From Thermoplasmata archaeon (lineage in GTDB: Archaea; Thermoplasmatota; Thermoplasmata; Lutacidiplasmatales; UBA184), in assembly GCA_021828195.1 (NCBI GenBank), contig JAKASQ010000002.1:155920-219919 (forward strand): a stretch of 64,000 nt of DNA, given 5' to 3'. Numbering within the stretch: position 1 is the first letter of the stretch; every line of letters starts with the position of its first letter. Shown piece after piece: positions 28,492-37,039 of the stretch. Under the pieces are notes generated by a model. It ran no database searches. It saw only the letters and a list, made by a program, of their open reading frames with translations, and was not told where the DNA came from. The translations under genes were made by a program, and so were the position numbers.

Positions 28492-29535
28492 GTGAAGTTC
28501 GAGACGACGAGGAGTCGCCCGAGTCCCCTCCGTCGCGCTCTGCCCTGGTTCATCGCCGGCATTCTCCTCGCGGGCATTGGCCTTCCCGGCTCGGCGCTCG
28601 CGGAGAGCGGACTTCGAGCCGGTCCCCTGATCGGGGAGGGTCACGCGATCCCGGCGGGCAACCGAACGGAAGTGGTGCAGGTCGTGATGTCCGACTCACC
28701 GGCGTACTCGCCTGCATCGTTCACGGCGAACGTGAGCTCGAACCTGAGCGTCGAGCTGTTCAACAACGGTTCGCTGGCCCATACCTTCACGGTCTCTCCC
28801 CTCCCCAACTACGTCCTCCCGCAGAACTGGACCCCACTCCAGCTCGACCATTTCTACGCGACCGAGGGCGCCCTGGCCAACGTGAACGTCTCGGCAGGCC
28901 AGCACGCCTGGGCCAACCTCACGCTCAACGCGTCGACCTCTCCCGGAGCCTACGAGGTCTACTCGCTCATCCCGTACCAGTTCCAGGCCGGGATGTCCGG
29001 AAGGATCCTGGTGCAGGGAGGACCGGGCCTAGAACTCTCCGAGAACACGACCGATTCGCTCTCCTTCGTTCCGAACATCCTGGACCTCACGCCCTCCGCC
29101 TATCCCGTCACGGTTGATGTCCTCGTGACGAACCTCGGGAACGACGGACACACCTTCACCATGAGCCCCCTCTCCAACGTGACCCTGCTGCCGAGCAACT
29201 TCACCCAGTTCTTCCAGCAGCATTCCCCGCTCACGAACGCTCCGATCCCCTCCGGGGCGGGAAACGCCGCGTGGGCGAACTTCACCATCTACGGCCCGGG
29301 GGTCTACCAGTACATCTGCACCATCACGGGCCACTTTGCGAACGGCATGTACGGCTTCCTGTACGTCGGGGTGCCCATCCCTCCCCCGCCTCCGCCCTTG
29401 AGCACCGCCATCGTGCAAGGCTGGATACTGGTCGGGGTCGCCGCGCTCCTGGGCGTGGGGATCGCGGTCGTGATCATGGCGTCGCTGACCGGGCGGGTGC
29501 CGCCTCCGCCGAAGGCCCCCGAGGGTCCCCACTAA
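28492..29535 (+). CDS. Membrane-anchored tandem cupredoxin protein
   Basis: A 347-residue protein from GTG. It has a signal or anchor helix at about 16-37, two cupredoxin domains (about 60-180 and 185-295), a Pro-rich hinge and a C-terminal membrane helix at about 305-331. The second domain has a complete type 1 copper set: H220, C276, H281, M286. In the first domain H97 and M168 remain, but the Cys is S158 and the second His is Q163, so it probably cannot hold blue copper. Likely an extracytoplasmic electron carrier. The 3' end faces the oxidase subunit II gene. Confidence 0.85.
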   Translation: MKFETTRSRPSPLRRALPWFIAGILLAGIGLPGSALAESGLRAGPLIGEGHAIPAGNRTEVVQVVMSDSPAYSPASFTANVSSNLSVELFNNGSLAHTFTVSPLPNYVLPQNWTPLQLDHFYATEGALANVNVSAGQHAWANLTLNASTSPGAYEVYSLIPYQFQAGMSGRILVQGGPGLELSENTTDSLSFVPNILDLTPSAYPVTVDVLVTNLGNDGHTFTMSPLSNVTLLPSNFTQFFQQHSPLTNAPIPSGAGNAAWANFTIYGPGVYQYICTITGHFANGMYGFLYVGVPIPPPPPPLSTAIVQGWILVGVAALLGVGIAVVIMASLTGRVPPPPKAPEGPH

Positions 29536-29652
29536 CACTTCGGGAGCGGGCCCCCAGATCGAGCGGCCCCCTCCTCGATCGCGGTCTCGTCCGGTCGGAT
29601 GAGTCTCGGCGATGCCGGACGAATCTCGATCGGAAGGGCGCCGTACGTCTCG

Positions 29653-30117
29653 CTACGTGATTACGAGGAACGAACGCATCGTCCCGTGGAACGTGCCGCA
29701 GAATTCGGTGCACTGAATGAGATACTCGCTTCCCGCGGGGACGTTGGGGACCGAGAACTGGATCATGTTCGTCCGACCGGGGATCGCGTCGATGCGAACG
29801 CCGATGCCGGGGATGTTGAACGAATGAATCACATCGGCGCCCGTGACGTTGATCTGCACAACGGACCCGGGCGTGGCCCATAAAGCGCCGCCGGACACGG
29901 TGTTCGTGCTCGCGTCGTAGGTCGAGTTGAAGCACGTGTCGTTGCTGTAGCAGAACTCCCAGTACCACTGGTGACCAATGACGTTGACGTACTCTCCGGG
30001 GTTCGGAGAGAGCGCGTCCAGATGGTACAGTAGGAAGGTCGAGTAGAACGCGACACCCGCGAGGATGACCACGACCCCGAGCGTCCACGCGATCTCGAGC
30101 TTGTTGATCTTAACCAT
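29653..30117 (-). CDS. coxB: Cytochrome oxidase subunit II, CuA domain with one helix
   Basis: A 154-residue protein. It has one membrane helix (12-32) after LEIAWT, the typical start of helix 2 of subunit II, then QWYWEF and a complete CuA site: H98, C136, E138, C140, H144, M147. CuA accepts electrons from the periplasmic carrier and passes them to heme a of subunit I. Helix 1 is missing and seems to be encoded by the preceding 78-codon gene, which overlaps this ATG by 8 bases. An extra Cys pair (C56, C62) may form a disulfide. Confidence 0.93.
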   Translation of the reverse strand: MVKINKLEIAWTLGVVVILAGVAFYSTFLLYHLDALSPNPGEYVNVIGHQWYWEFCYSNDTCFNSTYDASTNTVSGGALWATPGSVVQINVTGADVIHSFNIPGIGVRIDAIPGRTNMIQFSVPNVPAGSEYLIQCTEFCGTFHGTMRSFLVIT

Positions 30118-30346
30118 GACGGTATCCCTTCATCTTCGGGTCGCGGAAGCGGACGATCGCATAGACGAGGAACGCGAACGTGACGATGGCCCCACCGACG
30201 GCCAATCCGGTCATCACCCAGAGGAGGTCGTTGGTCATCTGGAGGTTCGTCTCGCCGAACCACGGGTTCACGGCTATGGACCCCACGAAATGCGTGAGCC
30301 CACCGGCGAACCACGAGCCGACCACGGTGCGCAACCGGGAGCGCAC
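30110..30346 (-). CDS. Small membrane protein, probable detached helix 1 of oxidase subunit II
   Basis: Up to 78 residues from GTG 30346, or about 71 from GTG 30325, which fits a TATA-like TTATG at about 30351-30355 better. One strong helix (about 41-65) ends with VYAIVRFRDPKMKGY, which resembles the cytoplasmic end of helix 1 in subunit II. The next gene begins exactly with what should be helix 2, so the two together make a normal subunit II with a break in the loop. Either a true split or a single-base frameshift. Confidence 0.7.
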   Translation of the reverse strand: MRSRLRTVVGSWFAGGLTHFVGSIAVNPWFGETNLQMTNDLLWVMTGLAVGGAIVTFAFLVYAIVRFRDPKMKGYRHG

Positions 30347-30471
30347 CTACATAATCCTCACGTACGAACCGCAGGGTTCGCAGCGTCGAGCGCCTACGCG
30401 GGAGGTACGTACGCAGGGGGTTTTAACCGGGCCATCCGTGGGCCTGCCACCCGGAGAATCGCGGGGGTTGG

Positions 30472-31197
30472 ATGCGCACATCGAAATTTCGCTTGCGAAC
30501 CGTAGTCCCCGCCGTGGCCCTGGTGACGATCCTGGTCGGACTCGCTGTCGGAGGGGGGATCGCATGGAGCGCCCCGAGCGCCAGGGCCGAGGTCCCGGGA
30601 CCGGCGAATCCCCCTACGAGCCCGCAGACCTATACGGTCACAGCGGTCCCCGGCTACGCGTTCCAGGAGAGCACCACCCAGCTGCAGCCCAACACCACCG
30701 TCTCGATTTCCTTTGTCAACGCGGACGTGATCGCGCATACGTACACGCTCATCGCCGCTCAAGGCAAGGTGATCCCGACCAGCTACAGTCCCTCGCAGCT
30801 CAACGCCTACGAGTCGCAATGGGGCGCCATCGTATGGATCAACGCCACCGGAACGGGAACGTATCCCGCGACATTCCAGGCTCCGGCGAAGGGATGGTAC
30901 GAGTTCGTCTGCATGGAACCCGGGCACTTCCAGCAGGCGATGTACGGGTTCATCGCCTTCGGAATGGCGCTGCCTTCCAACCTCACGGTGTCCAGCCCTA
31001 ACGTCGGTGCCGGCTGGCCGGTCTACGTGATCACGGGGACCATCGTCACGCTGGTCATCATCACCATCGTTCTGGGATTCGTGGTCGGAGGGCGCAAGGG
31101 AGCCCAGCACGAGATGCCTCCAGAACGCCTCGGCTATCCGGAGAGTCCCCCCGCGGCTCCGCCGCTTCCCCCTGAGGGACCCAAACCCCCGGTATAG
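30472..31197 (+). CDS. Membrane-anchored blue copper protein (sulfocyanin-like)
   Basis: A 241-residue protein. It has an N-terminal signal or anchor helix (12-32), one cupredoxin domain (about 50-165), a C-terminal helix (about 178-206) and a Pro-rich cytoplasmic tail. The type 1 copper ligands are all present: H89, C147, H152, M157 (C-x4-H-x4-M). Placed between the subunit II genes and the Rieske/cytochrome b operon, it is a good candidate to shuttle electrons to CuA, as sulfocyanin does in other archaea. A TATA-like TTTTAAC lies about 50 bases upstream. Confidence 0.88.
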   Translation: MRTSKFRLRTVVPAVALVTILVGLAVGGGIAWSAPSARAEVPGPANPPTSPQTYTVTAVPGYAFQESTTQLQPNTTVSISFVNADVIAHTYTLIAAQGKVIPTSYSPSQLNAYESQWGAIVWINATGTGTYPATFQAPAKGWYEFVCMEPGHFQQAMYGFIAFGMALPSNLTVSSPNVGAGWPVYVITGTIVTLVIITIVLGFVVGGRKGAQHEMPPERLGYPESPPAAPPLPPEGPKPPV

Positions 31198-31290
31198 GCG
31201 TCGCGCTCGCGCTCCCGTCCCCGCGCCGCAAGGTTCAAATGCGAGGAGATATCCATACCTACGGACCGCGTAGTAGGTTAGGAATCCAAA

Positions 31291-32331
31291 ATGGCATGGG
31301 CCACACCGAGCAGAGAGCGGCGCGTACTCAAGGCCGGACACTCTTCGATCGCGGTCACCCTACCTAAACCGTGGGCGGAGGCGATGAACCTCCATCCCGG
31401 GGATCTGATCGTGTTCGATCAGAACGACGATGGGACGCTCTTCCTCAAGCCCGCCCCGATTCCCGGCGCCGTCCCGTCGGGAACGCCGTATCTCGTGCAG
31501 GCCCACGCGTTCGACACCCCGGGAGTCCTCGAACGGCTGATCGTGGGCGCCTACCGCGTGGGTCACGACGCGATCGAGATCCGGACCGATATCGCGCTCA
31601 CGCCGGAGCGGGTAGAGGAGACGGTGCAGACGGCCCGCGGTCTCCTCGGGGTCAGCATCGTCGCTCAGGAACCGACCCGGATCGTCCTGCAGAACTTCAT
31701 CGACCCGTCGAAGTACGAGCTCCCCCAGCTCGTCCAGCGCATGAAAATGATCCTCGTCGCCTTCATTGACGAGACCCAGGAGATCCTCGCGCGGCACGTG
31801 CGGACCCGCCGGCTGACGACCCTCTCGGAGGAGGGCAGCAAGGTCCTCGCGCTGCTCGTCCGCCAGCTCTTCCTCGCCAGTCGCGACTGGTCGCTCGCCC
31901 GACGCATCGGCTCGCCCGATCCCCGCCAACTCCTCGAGTGGCGGGTGGTGGTGCACGCGCTCGAGGAACTCTCCGATCTGTTCAACGAGACGCTCACCGT
32001 GCTCAACCAGAACCACTCCAAGCTCGCCGGAACGGAGGGCGCCCTCATCGCGCTGCTCCCGCGCCTGAAGGACCAGCTCAAAGAGGTGGTGGACGCCCTC
32101 ATGCGCCCGTCGCTCGACCGCGCTTGCGAGGTCTACCAGGACTCGATCAATCTCTGGCACGCGAGCGTCGAAGCGGCCGAGCGCTCGAAGGGGCTCGCCC
32201 GGAAGAACGGGATCCACCAAGCGATCGTGGCGCTCGGGCGGGGCGCGGGCTGCCTGTCGCTGCTCGCGGAGATGGCGATCGATCGGGCCGTATCGAGCGG
32301 CCACCAGACCGTCATGGTCGAGGCCGCGTAG
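31291..32331 (+). CDS. phoU: PhoU-family regulator with AbrB-like N-terminal domain
   Basis: A 346-residue protein. The first 55 residues form a SpoVT/AbrB-type swapped-hairpin DNA-binding domain (RVLKAGHSSIAVTLPKPWAE), and the rest is helical with two PhoU-like segments (QRMKMILVAFIDETQEILAR; SLDRACEVYQDSINLWHAS). Archaeal proteins of this layout are annotated as phosphate uptake regulators. No phosphate transporter is adjacent; the gene lies between the copper protein and the Tat genes, so a different regulatory target is possible. Confidence 0.85.
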   Translation: MAWATPSRERRVLKAGHSSIAVTLPKPWAEAMNLHPGDLIVFDQNDDGTLFLKPAPIPGAVPSGTPYLVQAHAFDTPGVLERLIVGAYRVGHDAIEIRTDIALTPERVEETVQTARGLLGVSIVAQEPTRIVLQNFIDPSKYELPQLVQRMKMILVAFIDETQEILARHVRTRRLTTLSEEGSKVLALLVRQLFLASRDWSLARRIGSPDPRQLLEWRVVVHALEELSDLFNETLTVLNQNHSKLAGTEGALIALLPRLKDQLKEVVDALMRPSLDRACEVYQDSINLWHASVEAAERSKGLARKNGIHQAIVALGRGAGCLSLLAEMAIDRAVSSGHQTVMVEAA

Positions 32332-32434
32332 GGGCCTTTATCCCTCCGTCGTACGGACGGTCGGTACGAATCGCACCCTCCCATACGAACGCCATATCCT
32401 CCCTCCCTTAGTCGAGCACGCGGGGGCAACTTAG

Positions 32435-32656
32435 GTGTTCGACTCTATCGACGATTGGTTGATCATTGCCGTGGTCGCGGGGATTCTGTTCTATGGGTCC
32501 ACGAAGATCCCCCAGCTCGCTCGAAGCCTCGGGCGATCGATGGGGGAGTTCAAGCGTGGGCGCCTCGAAGTGGACCGCGAATTGAAGGCCGAGCAAGCGG
32601 CGCTCGCGGCGGGAACCGCCGCGAGCCCACCGACTACTACGGGACCGTCCCATTAG
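32435..32656 (+). CDS. tatA: Twin-arginine translocase TatA
   Basis: A 73-residue protein from GTG. A short N-terminal helix (9-21) is followed by FYGSTKIPQLARSLGRSMGEF, the TatA hinge and amphipathic helix, then a polar tail. TatA forms the conducting element for folded proteins. It precedes tatC by about 105 bases and starts the run leading to the Rieske protein, a usual Tat client. Confidence 0.92.
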   Translation: MFDSIDDWLIIAVVAGILFYGSTKIPQLARSLGRSMGEFKRGRLEVDRELKAEQAALAAGTAASPPTTTGPSH

Positions 32657-32761
32657 ACGGATCGGCATCGATCGCGGCATGCGAACGGCGCTACGCACGG
32701 GGAGCGACCCGCGAGGGAGAGGAGGCCCCCCCTCTCGCGCGGAGGAGGCTCCCATTGACTG

Positions 32762-33595
32762 ATGCGGGAATTGCAGCGCCTCCTCGGCATCCTGGGGGAG
32801 GTTCGACGCCGGCTGATCCGGATCGCCTTCGTGCTGGTCCCGATTTTCGCGTTCATGATCACGTTCAATCTGCAGTGGACGACGGTTACGTGGATGGGGC
32901 ACACCGTTCCGATGGTGTACCCGCAGTTCAACCTGTTCTACAACGCCAGCGCGCAGGTCTTCCGATGGATGTCGACCCACATGCTTCCCTCGGGGGTCCA
33001 GCTGCTGAACGTCGGGGTCGGCGACTCCGTCTTCATCCAGATGGAGATTGCGCTCCTCGTCACACTGATCCTAGGAATGCCGTGGATCATCCACGAGGTC
33101 GGAGCGTTCCTCGTCCCGGCGCTGAGGAAGAACGAACGGGACCTGCTCCGGTTGATCGGGATCCCCGCGACGGCGCTGTTCATCGTCGGGACGGCGATCG
33201 GCGTCTTCCTCCTGACCCCGTTCACCTTCCTTCTGCTGTTCAAGTACGTCGCGGCGATGGGCCTCGCTCCAGTCGTCGGCGTTCAGGACTTCGTCACCTT
33301 CGCGCTGCTGTACTCCCTCGCGTTCGGGGTGGTCTTCGAGCTCCCGATCTTCGTCTACACCCTCACGCGCCTCGGGGTCGTGAAGGCCGCCGCCTGGACC
33401 AAGCACTGGCGCGGAGCCGTGCTCGGGGCACTGATCTTTGGAATGATCATCACGCCGGACAACTCCGGCATCACCATGCTCCTCATCGCCCTCCCGATGA
33501 TGGCGCTGTACTTCGGAGGCGCGTACTTCGCCGCTCGGTACGAGCGCAACCGCGACCGGCGGCAGGCCGTCGTCCCCGCGGTGGGAGCGGGGTGA
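32762..33595 (+). CDS. tatC: Twin-arginine translocase TatC
   Basis: A 277-residue membrane protein with six helices. It begins with LGEVRRRLIRIAFVLVP, the TatC N-terminus, and has the conserved MPWIIHEVGAFLVPALRKNE cytoplasmic loop and GVVFELPIFVYTLTRLGVV. TatC recognises the twin-arginine signal. The loop between helices 1 and 2 is rather long. A second tatA-like gene follows after 10 bases. Confidence 0.94.
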   Translation: MRELQRLLGILGEVRRRLIRIAFVLVPIFAFMITFNLQWTTVTWMGHTVPMVYPQFNLFYNASAQVFRWMSTHMLPSGVQLLNVGVGDSVFIQMEIALLVTLILGMPWIIHEVGAFLVPALRKNERDLLRLIGIPATALFIVGTAIGVFLLTPFTFLLLFKYVAAMGLAPVVGVQDFVTFALLYSLAFGVVFELPIFVYTLTRLGVVKAAAWTKHWRGAVLGALIFGMIITPDNSGITMLLIALPMMALYFGGAYFAARYERNRDRRQAVVPAVGAG

Positions 33596-33605
33596 GCTAG
33601 CGGCG

Positions 33606-33998
33606 ATGGCGCTCGCCTCCGACATGGACTGGGTCATCATCGCCGGCGTCGCTGCGCTCCTCCTCTTTGGCACCAAGGGCGCCGGAACGATGCGGACGAT
33701 CGGCCGGTGGTACGGTCGGGCGATCCGCATGAAGCAACAGCTGCTCGGCGAGTTCACCAAGGCCGCGGACATTCCGCTCCCGATCCCAGGGCAGCCGCTC
33801 TCGATCCGCAGCGCTCTGATGGGGCTCGAGCCGCTCTCCTCCCCCATGGGAGGCATCCCGATCGCCGTGAGTACCGCCCCGAGCGCTCCCTACCGGCCGG
33901 CGCTCGAGCCGAGCGTCCCGTGGGCCGGATCCTACCCCGTGCCGACCTGGTCGATGGCGATCCCGTCGGTGATCGTAGAGCCGGAGCGCACGCCATGA
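33606..33998 (+). CDS. tatA: Second TatA/TatB-like protein
   Basis: A 130-residue protein. The N-terminal helix DWVIIAGVAALLLFGTKGAG and following RTIGRWYGRAIRMKQQ match the TatA/B helix-hinge-amphipathic layout. The remaining 75 residues are Pro/Ser-rich and probably disordered. Two TatA-like proteins flanking TatC may mean separate TatA and TatB roles (inference). Overlaps the next gene by 4 bases. Confidence 0.8.
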   Translation: MALASDMDWVIIAGVAALLLFGTKGAGTMRTIGRWYGRAIRMKQQLLGEFTKAADIPLPIPGQPLSIRSALMGLEPLSSPMGGIPIAVSTAPSAPYRPALEPSVPWAGSYPVPTWSMAIPSVIVEPERTP

Positions 33999-34177
33999 GC
34001 CTCACTCCGGCGCAATCGGTCGACCTTGTCGAGGTCCTCGTGATTCTGATGGGGGTCGGGATCTTCTGGGCGGTCTACTACGGCAGCGAGCGGGCCGAGC
34101 TGCCGGGAGACGCGACGGTCCCCGACCCGAGCCAGGTCGACGACACCTTGCCGGATACCCGGGGGAGGACGCTGTGA
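33995..34177 (+). CDS. Small single-helix membrane protein
   Basis: A 60-residue protein with one helix (LVEVLVILMGVGIFWAVYYG) and an acidic polar tail. The ATG and stop overlap both neighbours by 4 bases, which supports translation. Its place between TatA2 and the Rieske protein suggests a small subunit or assembly factor of the Rieske/cytochrome b complex (inference). Confidence 0.7.
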   Translation: MSLTPAQSVDLVEVLVILMGVGIFWAVYYGSERAELPGDATVPDPSQVDDTLPDTRGRTL

Positions 34178-34971
34178 GCCCTGATCTCGATTGCGCGTCG
34201 AGCTGTCCGTTCGCCGTGGCGCGCGAGGAAGCCCTGTCGTTCCCCGTGGGCCAGATCCACCGCGTCGCGACCGAGGGCGAGGAGGTCGACGAGACCAAGC
34301 GCAACATGCTCAAGCTCCTCGCAGTCGCGGGGATCGTCGGCGTCGGGATTGGAGGCGGTGTCGCCGGGGCGCTCCAGTACGCCCAGCCTCCCACGATCGG
34401 GATCTCGAGCTACCCACGCGTCCAGCTGCTCGACGTTTCGGGCCAACCACTCACGGTCGACTCCGCGATGAAGAACTACAGTTCCAATTCCGCGCAGTGC
34501 TTCACGTTCGCCTACCCACTTCTGAACGAGCCCAACTTCTTCCTGAACCTGTATCCCGCGGTCGATCACGCGCTCAACGGGATCGGGCCCGCGGGGGGTC
34601 CGCAGACGATCGTCGCCTTCAGCGCGATCTGCCAGCACTTGGGCTGCCCCGCCCCCGCCATCGCCTACTACCCGCCGGGAACCTGCCCGAACACCCCCGG
34701 GGGAAAGTCGGTCTACATCCACTGTAGCTGCCACGGTTCCACCTACGATCCGACGAACGGCGCCTCGAACCTGACGGGACCCGCGGTGCTGCCGCTCCCC
34801 CAGGTCGTCCTCGAGCCGGACGCCAACGGCAACATCTTCGCGGTCGGGATCACCCCCTCGAGCCCGCCCGTCAACGGGCACATCAACACCCTGCAGGGGG
34901 GCTACGGTGTCGCCTCCACCAGCCAGGTCAACTCGCAGCCTCCCGTTATCCTGTGCAATTTCCCGCAGTAG
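34174..34971 (+). CDS. Rieske iron-sulfur protein
   Basis: A 265-residue protein from GTG. The N-terminal anchor has KRNMLKLLAVAG at 42-53, a Tat-like signal with Lys-Arg instead of Arg-Arg. The [2Fe-2S] site is complete: C153-Q-H155-L-G-C158 and C184-S-C186-H187-G, with C153, H155, C184 and H187 as ligands and C158-C186 as the disulfide. It is the electron-accepting subunit of the quinol-oxidising complex with the cytochrome b encoded next. It should be exported by the Tat proteins encoded just upstream. Confidence 0.95.
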   Translation: MSPDLDCASSCPFAVAREEALSFPVGQIHRVATEGEEVDETKRNMLKLLAVAGIVGVGIGGGVAGALQYAQPPTIGISSYPRVQLLDVSGQPLTVDSAMKNYSSNSAQCFTFAYPLLNEPNFFLNLYPAVDHALNGIGPAGGPQTIVAFSAICQHLGCPAPAIAYYPPGTCPNTPGGKSVYIHCSCHGSTYDPTNGASNLTGPAVLPLPQVVLEPDANGNIFAVGITPSSPPVNGHINTLQGGYGVASTSQVNSQPPVILCNFPQ

Positions 34972-34981
34972 GGGGGACGAA

Positions 34982-36337
34982 GTGTCGTTCAGCACCTGGT
35001 ACAACCGCACGTTGAACCGGATCTGGGGATACGTCGAGAACCGTACCGGGATGCGCAAGTGGGCCCTCCGGCCTCAGCCCGCGTTCACGTTCAAACCGTC
35101 GTACTGGACGGGTGCGTTCGTGGCGACCGCATTCCTGTACCAGGTCGTATCGGGCATCCTTCTGCTCCTGTACTACCAGCCGAGCGTGGGCTCGACCCTG
35201 ACGGCATGCGGACAGGCGATCGGTACTCCGTTCTCGCCGGCGGCCTGGTGCTCGACGTACTACATCATCCACTCCATCCCGATGGGGTCGCTGCTCCTGT
35301 CGACCCATCTCTACGGCGCCTACGCCATGATCTTCCTGATGTTCGTCCACTTCTTCCGGGGCTACTATCTCGGGGTCTACAAGGCCCCCCGCGAGTTCTC
35401 TTGGATGGTCGGGACCCTCCTGATGCTCGTGACCCTCGGCATGGGGTTCACGGGCTACCTTCTCCCCTACACGCAGATCAGCTACAACGCCACCAACGTC
35501 GGGATCGTGCTCGCCATCCGACTCCCCGTGCTCGGTCCGGTCACGGCGCCGTTCATCATGGGGGACGGGACGCCTCAGGGACTGTTAGGCCGCATGTTCG
35601 CGGCCCATGTGCTGCTCCTGCCGCTCGCGCTCGGCGCGCTGCTCTACGCCCACATCGCGCTGTTCGAGTCGCACGGGATCGCTCCGCCGTCCACCTCGGA
35701 TCCGACCCAGCGCCGTCGGTTCACCGAGAAGGAGGACAAGGAGCACGTCCCGTTCATGCCCCACATCTTCTTCTACATGACCAAGTGGGCCCTGCTCTAT
35801 CTCGGCGTCTTATTCGGAATAGCGGCGCTCTGGCCCTGGACGCTCCCGACGTACGTGGGCAACACCGCCGCCGCCGGGGTGGTGACGGAACCCGATTGGT
35901 ACTTCCTGTGGCTGTTCAAGCTGGTGGACTTCACGGGCGTCACTCCCGTGCTCGCCGTCGGAATCGGCACGGTGCTCGCGTTGTTCTTCCTGTTCTTGCC
36001 GTACCTCGACCGCTCGAAGCGCACCCACCCGAGGGACCGCCCGCTGTTCATCTTCATTGGGACGACCCTGCTCCAGTTCTTCATCATCATGAGCGTCTGG
36101 GGCGGGGTCACCCCCGGCGCCCAGATCGACCTGCCGACCATCGTCATGACGCTCGCGCCGATGGTCGTGGTGAACGCGGTCCTGGTCGTGTTCCTCCACC
36201 ATCGCTACCAGGCAAGCTACCGGCGGCGCCTCACGGCGCGCCAGAGCGGCCTGCCCGGCATCTACCCGAAGCGCGCGGGAGGCGGCACGCCCGCCGGGAC
36301 GCCGATGTCGACGTCGGAGGTGAACCCCCTTGACTGA
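34982..36337 (+). CDS. Cytochrome b of a Rieske/cytochrome b complex
   Basis: About 451 residues from GTG 34982, preceded by GGGGGG-rich sequence. The heme ligands are H109/H123 and H209/H224, spaced 13 and 14, as in b6-type proteins. The quinol-site motif PEWY appears as EPDWYFLW. The chain includes both the four-helix heme part and the subunit IV part, so it is a full-length fused cytochrome b with about eight helices. A hydrophilic Gly/Pro tail ends it. The frame is open upstream into the Rieske gene, but that part is not coding. Confidence 0.94.
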   Translation: MSFSTWYNRTLNRIWGYVENRTGMRKWALRPQPAFTFKPSYWTGAFVATAFLYQVVSGILLLLYYQPSVGSTLTACGQAIGTPFSPAAWCSTYYIIHSIPMGSLLLSTHLYGAYAMIFLMFVHFFRGYYLGVYKAPREFSWMVGTLLMLVTLGMGFTGYLLPYTQISYNATNVGIVLAIRLPVLGPVTAPFIMGDGTPQGLLGRMFAAHVLLLPLALGALLYAHIALFESHGIAPPSTSDPTQRRRFTEKEDKEHVPFMPHIFFYMTKWALLYLGVLFGIAALWPWTLPTYVGNTAAAGVVTEPDWYFLWLFKLVDFTGVTPVLAVGIGTVLALFFLFLPYLDRSKRTHPRDRPLFIFIGTTLLQFFIIMSVWGGVTPGAQIDLPTIVMTLAPMVVVNAVLVVFLHHRYQASYRRRLTARQSGLPGIYPKRAGGGTPAGTPMSTSEVNPLD

Positions 36338-36599
36338 TCCCTCGGGGGCCCCGCAGTGGAAGACGGGTGTGCTCTGGGCGATCCTGGGCGCGTTCCTAAC
36401 GATCGGAACCCTGGGCGCAGCGTTCTTCGTCTACGGGCTCCTGCTCACGCTCGGGATCGGCCCCTCCGTGGTCGCGATCGTGGCGCTCGTCGGGGGAGCG
36501 GTCGTCGCGTTCCTCTCCTTCCTGTTCATGGCCGGGATCCTGTACCGCGTGGACCGGTATCGGGGCGCCACCCACCGGAGGGTCGAGTTCTTTGAGTAG
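36330..36599 (+). CDS. Small two-helix membrane protein
   Basis: An 89-residue protein from a TTG that overlaps the cytochrome b stop by 8 bases. Two helices (about 12-38 and 45-68) and a basic C-terminus [18 protein letters not shown] do not recognise it. The tight overlap implies a subunit or assembly factor of the respiratory complex. Confidence 0.7.
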   Translation: MTDPSGAPQWKTGVLWAILGAFLTIGTLGAAFFVYGLLLTLGIGPSVVAIVALVGGAVVAFLSFLFMAGILYRVDRYRGATHRRVEFFE

Positions 36600-37023
36600 C
36601 GAAGAAAGGAGCCTTCGGGCATTCCGGCGCCGCACGACGGACCTCTACGACGCGGTCACGTTCCTGATGCTGATCGGAATCGGCGTGCTGGTCGGGTACG
36701 TCCTCTACGTTGCGGATCCGATCTCCCCGCTGCTCTGCGCGCTCCAGGGAGGGACGAACTGTGCGCCGGCCGTGAACCCGCTCGTCACTCCCGGCGGGAC
36801 CGAGTCGTTCGGGCTCGCGCTCGCCCTCATGTTCCTGATGGCCGCGCTGCTCTTCCACATCGTCGATCGCACCTACCGCGTCTGGCCGCTCGGCCGCCGA
36901 GTGACCCCGCCTCGGCCGGCCCCCATCACCGCCGATTCCACGGCGCGCTTCCTGCGCATCGTGCTTGTCCTCGCCGCGGCCGCCGCCTCGAGCTACCTGC
37001 TCGGGAGCTTGATCCTCACATGA
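36592..37023 (+). CDS. Three-helix membrane protein of the respiratory operon
   Basis: A 143-residue protein from a TTG overlapping the previous stop by 8 bases. Helices at about 19-41, 71-91 and 118-141; two Cys in the first outside loop ([13 protein letters not shown]) may form a disulfide. It does not resemble subunit III, but its place immediately before subunit I suggests it joins the oxidase or the cytochrome b complex. Function not identified. Confidence 0.7.
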   Translation: MSSEERSLRAFRRRTTDLYDAVTFLMLIGIGVLVGYVLYVADPISPLLCALQGGTNCAPAVNPLVTPGGTESFGLALALMFLMAALLFHIVDRTYRVWPLGRRVTPPRPAPITADSTARFLRIVLVLAAAAASSYLLGSLILT

Positions 37024-37039
37024 GCGCGCGGAGGTCGTA

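Noticed and set aside
32435-32656. Bacterial Sec-type or holin reading of the small protein
   Set aside because: The hinge and amphipathic helix with neighbouring tatC make TatA the clear call.
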